Assembly: GCA_937902805.1 (NCBI GenBank)
Contig: CALEMB010000045.1
Coordinates: 1-21,085 of the forward strand
Length of the DNA stretch: 21,085 nucleotides
Direction of reading: 5' to 3'
Origin: an uncultured Bacteroidales bacterium
Lineage (GTDB): Bacteria > Bacteroidota > Bacteroidia > Bacteroidales > F082
Shown: positions 14,450 to 20,271 of the stretch, one piece after another
Layout of the letters: every line of letters begins with the position of its first letter
Position numbering within the stretch: the stretch's first letter is position 1
Translations under genes and position numbers: made by a program
Notes under the pieces: generated by a model
Database searches by the model: none
What the model was told of the DNA's origin: nothing
What the model saw: only the letters and a program-made list of their open reading frames with translations

Positions 14450-15889
14450 TCAGAAGAAAAAGCCTGTAAGGTCTTGTTTGACGCTCTGCCCCATCCTCAG
14501 TACCACGGAAGTAGCGCAATCCGGCGCATCGTCGTGAGCGTTTCTGCCTTCCTTGAGGTATGAGGCCATTGCGAGGTGGTATTGAGGCCATTTGCGCTCC
14601 CAACCGACTGGCATCAGAACCACATTGTTCACGGCATTGGCATTGGAGAAGATACGAACCGCCTTGTTCTGTGTCTGCGTATAGGTGATAATCCGCGTGA
14701 AGGAATTGCCGTTTTCCCGACATCTGCGCTCCACGTTCCTGGCATAAAGCCTCCCCGCGCCATTGGCTTCTATGGCACACTCGGTCGTGTGATTGGCATA
14801 GAGCCTCCGCGCCATTTCAGGTTCGGTCACATCCATATCGTCTTTGGTGTACATTACATCTGTCACATAACAATAGCCTTTGTGTTCTCTGTAGAAGATG
14901 GAACAAAGGAAGTCCGCGCCCGTGTCGGCAGGGTCGCAGCAGCATTTGTCGATACCGCCGCTTGGAAGTTCTGAATAAGTCTTGAACTCCGAGTACATCA
15001 GGCCTTCAAGCGGCATTGGATTCTGTTGATACTGGGTCTCAAAAACAAATGAGTTGGCCATCTGTATCTTGTGCAACTCCTCCACCGTGTGCTTGTGTTC
15101 CCACAAGGCGTGTTCGTTGCCTCGTTCGTCAATGGTGAGGCATGGGATTGAAACCACCTTCCACTCGTCCGGCTCAACCTCCTGAAGGTAGCCACAAAGG
15201 TCGTGTTCGTGAAGCCTCTGCATAATCACGATGATGGGTGTGCGTCTGCTATTGACACGGTTTCGGATGGTCGTTTCAAATCGGCGGTTCACTCTTTCTC
15301 GGATGACATCGGAGAGCGCGTCCTCTGGCTTGATGGGGTCGTCAATCACCACCGCACCACTGAAGCCACCACCGCCGTCTGCTGCGTACTCGTCCAGCTC
15401 TTCCTCCTCCTTGTCAGTCGCACCAGCACCGAAGCCTGTTATCTGGCCCAAAGTCGTGGTTGCATACAGACCGCCGCCTTGCTCCGTTTCCCATTTGGCT
15501 TTCTGGTCGCTGCCTCGCCTTATCCTCGCATCGAACAAAAGGCGGTAATACTCGCTGTTCATTATGTCCTTCACGGCAACGGAGTTGTCCGTCACCAAGC
15601 CACCTGAATACGAAAGGTGTATGAACTTGCATTTCGGGTTGATGGCGAAACCGTATGCGGGAAACATTTGCGACACAAGGCACGTTTTGCCGTATCTCGG
15701 AGCCAAATTGATGATTAGTTTCGTGCATTGGCCTTTGACGACTTCTTCCAAAGCCGACGCAATGAGGCGGTGATGCTCACCCACAATATAGGAGGTGCCT
15801 TGCGTGAACTGAAACATCTTCGTCACGAATTGCATGAACGAGCCAGTCAGGAGTTGCCTATGCGCCAATATCTCACCCGCAGTCGCCAA
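14450..15889 (-). CDS. terL: Phage terminase large subunit
   Basis: 479 residues, full length for the family. The ATPase domain has the Walker A-like motif APRYGKT (63-69) and Walker B VVIDDP (180-185). The C-terminal RNase H-fold nuclease carries likely metal ligands Asp319 (CCDPADTGAD), Glu374 (CAIEANGAG) and Asp453/Asp454/Asp457 (NAHDDAPDCA). It cuts concatemeric phage DNA and pumps it into the prohead with the small subunit and portal. Between TGFGAG and FSGAVVIDDP there is an acidic, Gly-rich stretch (about 157-176) longer than usual for the family. It overlaps the small-subunit gene by 17 bp. It is the last gene before tRNA-Leu, where a portal gene would normally follow. Confidence 0.92.
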   Translation of the reverse strand: MATAGEILAHRQLLTGSFMQFVTKMFQFTQGTSYIVGEHHRLIASALEEVVKGQCTKLIINLAPRYGKTCLVSQMFPAYGFAINPKCKFIHLSYSGGLVTDNSVAVKDIMNSEYYRLLFDARIRRGSDQKAKWETEQGGGLYATTTLGQITGFGAGATDKEEEELDEYAADGGGGFSGAVVIDDPIKPEDALSDVIRERVNRRFETTIRNRVNSRRTPIIVIMQRLHEHDLCGYLQEVEPDEWKVVSIPCLTIDERGNEHALWEHKHTVEELHKIQMANSFVFETQYQQNPMPLEGLMYSEFKTYSELPSGGIDKCCCDPADTGADFLCSIFYREHKGYCYVTDVMYTKDDMDVTEPEMARRLYANHTTECAIEANGAGRLYARNVERRCRENGNSFTRIITYTQTQNKAVRIFSNANAVNNVVLMPVGWERKWPQYHLAMASYLKEGRNAHDDAPDCATSVVLRMGQSVKQDLTGFFF

Positions 15890-16298
15890 TGCCGTTTATC
15901 CTTTTCAGTTCCTCGATGTCCGATTCCGACAGTCGGGGAAGGGTTATCTCTTTTCCGTTCGTGGTGATGTCCATGCTCTCGCCCAAGCCTTCATCTTTGC
16001 CAAGGGTGGAAAGCAGGTAGCGGAGCATGTTGCCGTCTGGTCTTTCAAGCCAGCCAGTGAAATTGCCTTTGTCGTCCCTCTCTGGGATGCCAAGCGCAAG
16101 AATCCTCGCGGAGACCAGACACTCGTCCACCAGCAAGCCGCGCTCGTCTTTGACAGCCTGATTGAAGTCGTCGTCCTCCTTCGTCCAATTGTATATGGTG
16201 CCTCTGTTGACTCCGAAAGCTGCCGCGGTCTTGGTAATGTTGCCGCCTGTCTTGCGCAGCACCTCGCGGAATTTCTTTATGGTCGGTTTGTGTTTCAT
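15873..16298 (-). CDS. terS: Phage terminase small subunit (HTH)
   Basis: 141 residues. An N-terminal helix-turn-helix of the type seen in small terminases (GGNITKTAAAFGVNRGTIYN, about 18-37) recognises the packaging site. The middle region is helical and may oligomerise, and the acidic C-terminus (SESDIEELKRI) probably contacts the large subunit. Identification rests on the HTH plus the position directly upstream of, and overlapping, terL. A generic HTH regulator is the alternative but is less likely in this place. It starts 34 bp after the stop of the ParB-like gene. Confidence 0.8.
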   Translation of the reverse strand: MKHKPTIKKFREVLRKTGGNITKTAAAFGVNRGTIYNWTKEDDDFNQAVKDERGLLVDECLVSARILALGIPERDDKGNFTGWLERPDGNMLRYLLSTLGKDEGLGESMDITTNGKEITLPRLSESDIEELKRINGIGDCG

Positions 16299-16332
16299 CG
16301 TGCGCGTGTGTAAGTGTTGAATTTGTTGAATT

Positions 16333-17055
16333 TCACTCTATCATTTCCAGCACCCTCTCACCCTTAATATAGCGGTCACCTTCCATCGCTCCTACCAGTT
16401 CGATGAAGGTCATGTAGTTGTCGTAATTGGAGAATGACAGGGTGCAATATGCCGCCTCGTCTTTCGTCCGTTCCTCTGCCTTCTCCTCGGTCTGACGCTT
16501 CATGTCCTTAACGTGTTGCGTCTTTTCCTCTTGGTTCTTTTGAGGTTCTGGCTTCGGCTCTTCGTCTGATTCTTCGCCGTCGAAATTAAACAGTTCCGCA
16601 CCAATGTCGGGAATGTCGAGGTCTGCCGTGCCGATGAGAGAGGTGATGCTGGCCAAATCCTCCACTCCGAGACCCACGTCTGACAGGTCGATGTCGGGAG
16701 CATAGCGGGCTATCAGGTCAAAGTCGGCTTTGGTGTTGCCCACGGCCATGTAGGTAAGTTGTTCTTTCTCCTGTTTCTCGTCAAGGCTGACAGCTTCGAC
16801 CTTCAGGGAATAGTCGGTTTCGGGTGTGCCGTCGTATTTGTAGAGCAAGTCCATCGCCATCACGCGGCGGTGACCGTCGATAAGGTTTCCCGTCCTCTCG
16901 TTCCACACGATGCCTCCGAGGAATCCCACTTTTTTGAGGTTCTTCTTCTGGAGTTTCACGGCCTCTTCGGTGTGCCGCTTTGGGTTCACAGGGTTGAGGT
17001 TGATTTCACTACGCTTGATGTCGCGCGTCTCGCTCTGTTTTAGTCTTGTAGTCAT
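16333..17055 (-). CDS. ParB-like (ParB/Srx fold) protein, partner of the PAPS-reductase-like gene
   Basis: 240 residues. The N-terminal half fits the ParB/sulfiredoxin fold: INLNPVNPKRHTEEAV (18-33), a KKVGFLGGIVWN strand and the nucleotide-binding signature NLIDGHRRVMA (57-67), equivalent to GxRR of ParB. The middle (about 165-215) is low complexity, acidic and Lys/Glu rich. A C-terminal domain (about 217-240) ends in ERVLEMIE. No ParB-type HTH is evident, so this is probably not a partition protein. Its start lies inside the preceding PAPS-reductase-like gene (47-bp overlap), implying a functional pair. IbrB/IbrA in E. coli phage-like elements are a known ParB-like plus PAPS-reductase-like pair; the biochemical role is not established. 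Confidence 0.8.
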   Translation of the reverse strand: MTTRLKQSETRDIKRSEINLNPVNPKRHTEEAVKLQKKNLKKVGFLGGIVWNERTGNLIDGHRRVMAMDLLYKYDGTPETDYSLKVEAVSLDEKQEKEQLTYMAVGNTKADFDLIARYAPDIDLSDVGLGVEDLASITSLIGTADLDIPDIGAELFNFDGEESDEEPKPEPQKNQEEKTQHVKDMKRQTEEKAEERTKDEAAYCTLSFSNYDNYMTFIELVGAMEGDRYIKGERVLEMIE

Positions 17056-17713
17056 GCTCGAATAGTATTCTCTCTGTCATTGGGTAGGTGGCAATCACTT
17101 TGCCGAGGTCGTTGGGGAAATTGTTGCGGAGCCATAGCAGATAGCCGATGTCGTTTACCGCCGTGCCTGCCGACTGGTGCGCTCCGTATCGTTCCGGCCT
17201 GATGAGACCATTGCGCTCGATGTAAGCCAAGATGTCGTCATTCTTGTATGTGGATAGTGGATAAGCCTTTTTTGTTTTCTCGCAGATAGCCTCCATGTCG
17301 TATGTCCGCAGCATAACGCGACGGTTGAGACTGTCGGACTGCTTGAAGCCAAAGAAGGCCCACTCGATGCCGTACTGCCTCCGTGCAAGGTCGGTGATGT
17401 CTGCCAGCGTGACAATCTTCTGCTTGGGGTTCTGCTTGCAGCCGAGGAATCCATACTTGATGTAGGAGGAAACGGCATAGTGAGGCACTTGTACGAAGGC
17501 GGCGTTGGTGTATCTCGATTGCGCCCAGTTGATGTAACGGTTGATATGTTCCAGTCCCTTGGTGATGTACATATAGACGCACACCACACGGCGGAAGCGT
17601 GGCGCGATGAGGTCGAGCATGGCGATGCTGTCCTTACCCGATGCCGAGTGGAACAGCAAGGCCATGTCCGTCCTCCGAGCGATGCTGTCGATGACCTCTA
17701 TCGCTCTCTCCAT
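17009..17713 (-). CDS. PAPS-reductase-family PP-loop enzyme (phage IbrA/DndC-like)
   Basis: 234 residues. The PP-loop nucleotide-binding motif is SASGKDS (23-29), the PAPS-reductase-type form found also in DndC. Other conserved elements are VVCVYMYITKGLEHINRYI, the GFLGCKQNPK segment (about 88-97, with a Cys), IEWAFFGFKQSDSLNRRVM and YPLSTYKNDDILAYI, which resembles the C-terminal YPLxxWxxxDVxxYI motif of sulfate-assimilation enzymes. The family activates substrates with ATP or handles sulfur. No cysE/cysN-type neighbours exist, so sulfate assimilation is unlikely. It overlaps the ParB-like gene by 47 bp, with a 51-residue gene 3 bp upstream. Confidence 0.87.
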   Translation of the reverse strand: MERAIEVIDSIARRTDMALLFHSASGKDSIAMLDLIAPRFRRVVCVYMYITKGLEHINRYINWAQSRYTNAAFVQVPHYAVSSYIKYGFLGCKQNPKQKIVTLADITDLARRQYGIEWAFFGFKQSDSLNRRVMLRTYDMEAICEKTKKAYPLSTYKNDDILAYIERNGLIRPERYGAHQSAGTAVNDIGYLLWLRNNFPNDLGKVIATYPMTERILFEHDYKTKTERDARHQA

Positions 17714-17716
17714 GTG

Positions 17717-17872
17717 TTAGGCTACTCTGCCACGGACGCTGCGGTTGATTCTTTGGCGTTGGCGGGCGCGGGAACGGCTTGCCGTCTCACGGCCTTGCAC
17801 ATAGTCGGCTCTGTTCTTGTAGTAGGCGGTGGTTCTGCCACTTTCTACCTTTCTTGCATAAGCTCCTTCCAT
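17717..17872 (-). CDS. Small Arg-rich phage protein
   Basis: 51 residues, starting at the ATG at 17872. It begins MEGAYARKVESGRTTAYYKN and ends in a strongly basic stretch (RSRARQRQRINRSVRGRVA). Its stop is 3 bp before the start of the PAPS-reductase-like gene, so it fits tightly into the gene series. Nucleic-acid binding is suggested by composition only. No family recognised. Confidence 0.6.
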   Translation of the reverse strand: MEGAYARKVESGRTTAYYKNRADYVQGRETASRSRARQRQRINRSVRGRVA

Positions 17873-17914
17873 AGTGGTTTTGGTTTTGATGGTTAATAAT
17901 TTTGGTTTTTGGTC

Positions 17915-18124
17915 CTATGTGGTAGTCCGACTTTGGCGGTATTTCTCCAAAGCCTCCATTTCGTCAGCTTCAAGAAGATGCCATCGAGGTGTTTGGTAGC
18001 CGTCGAAATACACCCTCATGTAAAGCTCTATCGTTTTTCGGTCGGTCTCGTCCATGCTGCCTTTTTTCAGTATGTACACCAACCTTGCCCGAAATTCCTT
18101 GCTTATTGGTTGATTGCTGCTCAT
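17915..18124 (-). CDS. Hypothetical phage protein
   Basis: 69 residues from the ATG at 18124 (MSSNQPISKEFRARLVYILK...). The frame is open further upstream to 18250, but that start would overlap the ASCH gene by over 100 bp. The chosen start has a strong ribosome-binding site (AAAGGAG, six bases before the ATG), rare in this window. The protein is helical and charged, with YMRVYFDGYQTPRWHLLEAD in its second half. No family recognised. Confidence 0.65.
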   Translation of the reverse strand: MSSNQPISKEFRARLVYILKKGSMDETDRKTIELYMRVYFDGYQTPRWHLLEADEMEALEKYRQSRTTT

Positions 18125-18140
18125 AGTGTTCTCCTTTCGT

Positions 18141-18590
18141 TCATTCAAGCCCTCGATGGCCGACAATCTCTTTGATGTGAAGGTAGAAGAAGAACGGTAT
18201 CTCCTCCTCTGGCTTGCCCTCAAACTGTTGCCATTCGTTGTCAAGGTCATGGCAGCCGAACTCTTGATTCAGGAACTCGACATCCTCCTTGGTCAGTGAT
18301 GCCGTGCCAATCTCGTCAATCTCGCAATCGAGAGACCATGTGCCAGCATAGTTGTAGAAGTGGACAAAGGCGATGTCAGACCTGACAGGCACTTGCCACT
18401 CGTCCCGGCCCTCGGCTTCAGCTTGCCGGTTGCGCTTCATTTGCTTCTGGTCAGTGAACATCTTCTCGTACTTGGAGTTGGCGGAACGTATCTCAACGGT
18501 CTTGTTGCCGTGGAGGATTTCCAGCGCGTTCTCTTTGCGCATGATGAGGGCATACGCCTCTTCTTCGTGTCCGTTTACCTGTGTTTTCAT
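18141..18590 (-). CDS. ASCH-domain protein (PUA-like fold)
   Basis: 149 residues. YALIMRKENALEILHGNKTV (13-32) followed by EIRS matches the opening strand-helix of ASCH domains (compare ...I...YAEKILNGEKTVEFR). Later strands IAFVHFYNYAG, a DEIGTASL stretch and FFFYLHIKEIVG (about 131-142) complete a PUA-like barrel. ASCH proteins bind RNA or modified nucleosides; some hydrolyse N4-acetylcytidine. The biochemical role here is not determined. It is the first gene of the downstream phage transcription unit, 13-20 bp after its presumed transcription start. Confidence 0.72.
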   Translation of the reverse strand: MKTQVNGHEEEAYALIMRKENALEILHGNKTVEIRSANSKYEKMFTDQKQMKRNRQAEAEGRDEWQVPVRSDIAFVHFYNYAGTWSLDCEIDEIGTASLTKEDVEFLNQEFGCHDLDNEWQQFEGKPEEEIPFFFYLHIKEIVGHRGLE

Positions 18591-18609
18591 GGTTTCGGTT
18601 TTGGTAGTG

Positions 18610-18639
18610 CAAAAGTAGTCATTATTTCGATAACAACAA
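18610..18639 (-). promoter_or_regulatory. Promoter of the downstream phage unit
   Basis: On the minus strand TTG (18637-18639) and TACTTTTG (18610-18617) are 19 bp apart. The ASCH gene starts at 18590. The sequence closely resembles the promoter at 21045-21073: shared blocks CTTGT, TTAT, GAAA and TACTTTTGCA in the same order. Confidence 0.65.
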
Positions 18640-18674
18640 GACCGCAGGCTGGTTTTTCACAGCCCACGGTCTTG
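18637..18674 (-). terminator. Hairpin ending the upstream phage unit
   Basis: CAAGACCG (18637-18644) pairs with CGGTCTTG (18667-18674), and an inner GGCTG/CAGCC stem (18647-18651 and 18660-18664) closes an 8-nt loop. It lies 27 bp after the stop codon at 18701. No T-run follows, so it may be an attenuator or mRNA-stability hairpin. Its lower arm contains the -33 element of the next promoter. Confidence 0.55.
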
Positions 18675-18700
18675 CATCCATTACTACTCTTGTCAGGAGG

Positions 18701-18895
18701 TTATGTGAACGGCCATCGTCGTTTGTATACCGTTTTCAGTATTCCGCTGAACAAGTTGTATGCATCATTGCATACCTCGTCGACTAATCTTGACTGCTCG
18801 GCGCGCATGGCTTGCAAAGAGCGGTTCATCTTGTCAGCGGTTTCTTGCAAAGAGCGGTTCATCTTGTCAGCGGTTTCTTGTGTCATGTTTTGCAT
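18701..18895 (-). CDS. Small phage protein with internal 11-residue duplication
   Basis: 64 residues, beginning MQNMTQETADKMNRSL. It contains two tandem copies of an 11-residue unit (ETADKMNRSLQ), encoded by a perfect 33-bp tandem repeat, within a helical, probably coiled-coil N-terminal half. The C-terminus is basic (YKRRWPFT). It starts 2 bp after the stop of the preceding gene. No family recognised. Last gene of the upstream phage unit. Confidence 0.55.
   Translation of the reverse strand: MQNMTQETADKMNRSLQETADKMNRSLQAMRAEQSRLVDEVCNDAYNLFSGILKTVYKRRWPFT
18811..18876. repeat. Perfect 33-bp tandem duplication
   Basis: Two identical 33-bp units (18811-18843 and 18844-18876). A partial third begins at 18877. 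The unit is a multiple of three, so it only lengthens a helix in the encoded protein. Copy number could vary by slippage. Confidence 0.9.
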
Positions 18896-18897
18896 AT

Positions 18898-19113
18898 CTA
18901 TTCGTTGTCTTTGTTGTCAGGGTTCAGTATGGCATTGCGGAGGAACCGCATGGTATAAGAGAAGTAATCCTCTATCTCGTGACGGAGCAACCGCCAGTTC
19001 TGCTCGTCCGTGTAGTTGCGCTCGGCACAGACAATGGCTTTCTCAAAGGCGGCCTCAAGGTTGGCGTATGCTTTCCACGCCTCATTTTCTTTTTCGATTC
19101 TATTGTTGTCCAT
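18898..19113 (-). CDS. Hypothetical phage protein
   Basis: 71 residues, acidic and helical (MDNNRIEKENEAWKAYANLE...). Aromatic and charged heptads suggest a coiled coil. The start overlaps the preceding gene by 14 bp and its stop is 2 bp before the next start, so it belongs to a tightly packed operon. No family recognised. Confidence 0.6.
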   Translation of the reverse strand: MDNNRIEKENEAWKAYANLEAAFEKAIVCAERNYTDEQNWRLLRHEIEDYFSYTMRFLRNAILNPDNKDNE

Positions 19114-19444
19114 ATTGATTGAATTTTGATTGTTTATAATCTCTTTCTTGCTTGCGGATAAGGGTCTCGAAGTCGATGATTTTCTGCATTATCTTGTCTG
19201 TCAATTCTATCTCGATGAGTGCATAGAGTGGGTAGAGTTTGCGCGAATTTGGCTTACCGCCCGTGCGCTTCACCGCGCCATCTCGTATGTCCTTGAAGGC
19301 TTCGAGCGTTTTCTTCTTGAAACGGTACTTCTCCAACGCCTCACGCTCACTGATACGCACCTCACCGTAGCGTGTCTGTATGCAGCCAATGACTTTCGCC
19401 AGTTGCAACGCAGAAATGATGTCAGCGTATATCACGGAGTTCAT
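19100..19444 (-). CDS. Hypothetical phage protein
   Basis: 114 residues from the ATG at 19444, chosen because it overlaps the preceding stop as ATGA; the frame itself continues seven codons further up. The protein has VIYADIISALQLAKVIGCIQ near the start, then a basic central region (KYRFKKKTLEAFKDIRDG) and a helical C-terminus rich in Lys and Gln. The charge pattern is compatible with nucleic-acid contact, but no family is recognised. Confidence 0.62.
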   Translation of the reverse strand: MNSVIYADIISALQLAKVIGCIQTRYGEVRISEREALEKYRFKKKTLEAFKDIRDGAVKRTGGKPNSRKLYPLYALIEIELTDKIMQKIIDFETLIRKQERDYKQSKFNQYGQQ

Positions 19445-19716
19445 AGCCCTTTGAACTCTTTCCACCCGAAAGCTTCAATGACGACATTGTAGTAGAACTC
19501 TTTCACGAAAGCCTCGCAGAAGGTTCTGTAATGATCGTGCATACCAGCCGCCAAGTCGTCTTGTGCCTTTCCATCGAAGCCCGCCGTCATAGCTTCAACG
19601 GCATCGTTGTAGTGTTCTTCCATTTGGATGAAGCTGGCAAGAAATTTCGCCGTGTTCTTCGTGATGGCAATTTGCCCAGTCTCTTGGGCTTGCTTCATTG
19701 CTTCCAACGGAGTCAT
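19441..19716 (-). CDS. Hypothetical phage protein
   Basis: 91 residues, helical (MTPLEAMKQAQETGQIAITK..., then EEHYNDAVEAMTAG and CEAFVKEFYYNVVIEAFGWK). It overlaps both neighbours by ATGA, showing translational coupling in a three-gene chain (19949 to 19100). No recognised domain. Confidence 0.62.
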   Translation of the reverse strand: MTPLEAMKQAQETGQIAITKNTAKFLASFIQMEEHYNDAVEAMTAGFDGKAQDDLAAGMHDHYRTFCEAFVKEFYYNVVIEAFGWKEFKGL

Positions 19717-19949
19717 GCTGCACCCCCTTTCTGCAACTCGTCCCTAATCTCTTTGAGATGTTCGATGGTGTAACTAATCTCAATGCCGACCCTTGTAAGG
19801 TCAAAGCTGCTGCCATCGGAAGCCATCAGCACTTCGGGGAGAATTTCGGTGAGAGACCGGATGTCGCATAGCAACATACAGTCCTCGTTTTCGATGTTAA
19901 GATAATCGCGGGTTGTTGGGCAATCCCGCAGGTCAATTGGTTTGCTCAT
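19713..19949 (-). CDS. Hypothetical phage protein
   Basis: 78 residues, acidic (MSKPIDLRDCPTTRDYLNIE...). It ends in a helix (IEHLKEIRDELQKGG). First gene of the ATGA-coupled chain. The start is preceded at 15 bp by a 15-bp repeat that also precedes the start at 20242. No family recognised. Confidence 0.6.
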   Translation of the reverse strand: MSKPIDLRDCPTTRDYLNIENEDCMLLCDIRSLTEILPEVLMASDGSSFDLTRVGIEISYTIEHLKEIRDELQKGGAA

Positions 19950-19964
19950 AGTCTGTTATGTTTT

Positions 19965-19979
19965 AAGTGGTTAGTAATT
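19965..19979 (-). repeat. AATTACTAACCACTT repeat, copy 1
   Basis: First of three exact 15-bp copies (also 20071-20085 and 20257-20271), all reading AATTACTAACCACTT on the minus strand. It lies 15 bp before the start codon at 19949. Confidence 0.85.
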
Positions 19980-19997
19980 CGTCTGTTTGCGGTGGCA

Positions 19998-20024
19998 AAA
20001 GGGCGACGTTTGCAGCCGCCCTTT
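19998..20024 (-). terminator. Conserved phage RNA hairpin, copy 1 (terminator-like)
   Basis: On the minus strand AAAGGGCG and CGCCCTTT form an eight-pair stem with an 11-nt loop, followed by T and GCC. It lies between the Cys-rich miniprotein gene and the 78-residue gene. It has a diverged sequence twin at 20838-20864 with a compensatory pair change. Confidence 0.6.
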
Positions 20025-20065
20025 GCGACCGTGTGACCGCTTGAATGAAATATGTTTCGGTCTCG

Positions 20066-20242
20066 TTATAAAGTGGTTAGTAATTCATTTTTGGTTTTGC
20101 ATAGTTGTATGGCTGGGTAGGGAGAAAAACGCTTGCATGTCTTGTGCCCACCCGTGAATTTCAGCCACATCTCGCAATAGTAATCGCCAATCGGGTTTTC
20201 AAAGCAATATTGGCAGTTGTAGCAAATTCTTTCTTCGTTCAT
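20066..20242 (-). CDS. Small Cys-rich putative zinc-binding phage protein
   Basis: 58 residues from the ATG at 20242. Cysteines at 7, 10, 13, 23, 36 and 48 with His33: CYNCQYC...DYYCEMW...HKTCKRFSPY. The spacing CxxC...C...C resembles small zinc-ribbon-like or metal-binding proteins that I recall as common in Bacteroidota mobile elements. The C-terminal residues ELLTTL come from the second copy of the 15-bp repeat, suggesting that the original tail was replaced or the gene end was formed by recombination. Its start lies 21 bp after the glutamine-amidotransferase-like gene. Confidence 0.68.
   Translation of the reverse strand: MNEERICYNCQYCFENPIGDYYCEMWLKFTGGHKTCKRFSPYPAIQLCKTKNELLTTL
20071..20085 (-). 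repeat. AATTACTAACCACTT repeat, copy 2
   Basis: Exact copy lying inside the 3' end of the Cys-rich miniprotein gene, where it supplies the codons for ELLTT. Confidence 0.85.
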
Positions 20243-20256
20243 TTCAGTGTGTCTTT

Positions 20257-20271
20257 AAGTGGTTAGTAATT
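20257..20271 (-). repeat. AATTACTAACCACTT repeat, copy 3
   Basis: Exact copy that contains the stop codon (TAA) of the glutamine-amidotransferase-like gene and lies 14 bp before the start at 20242. Confidence 0.85.

Noticed and set aside
16333..17055. ParB chromosome or plasmid partition protein
   Set aside because: No ParA partner, no visible HTH or parS-like sites; the pairing with the PP-loop gene fits a different role.
18125..18250. Upstream extension of the 69-residue phage gene
   Set aside because: It would overlap the ASCH gene by over 100 bp, while the start at 18124 has a strong ribosome-binding site.
19950..20065. Possible small gene between the Cys-rich gene and the 78-residue gene
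   Set aside because: The open frame ending in DELLTT has no ATG after the preceding stop. The stretch holds the hairpin and repeat instead.
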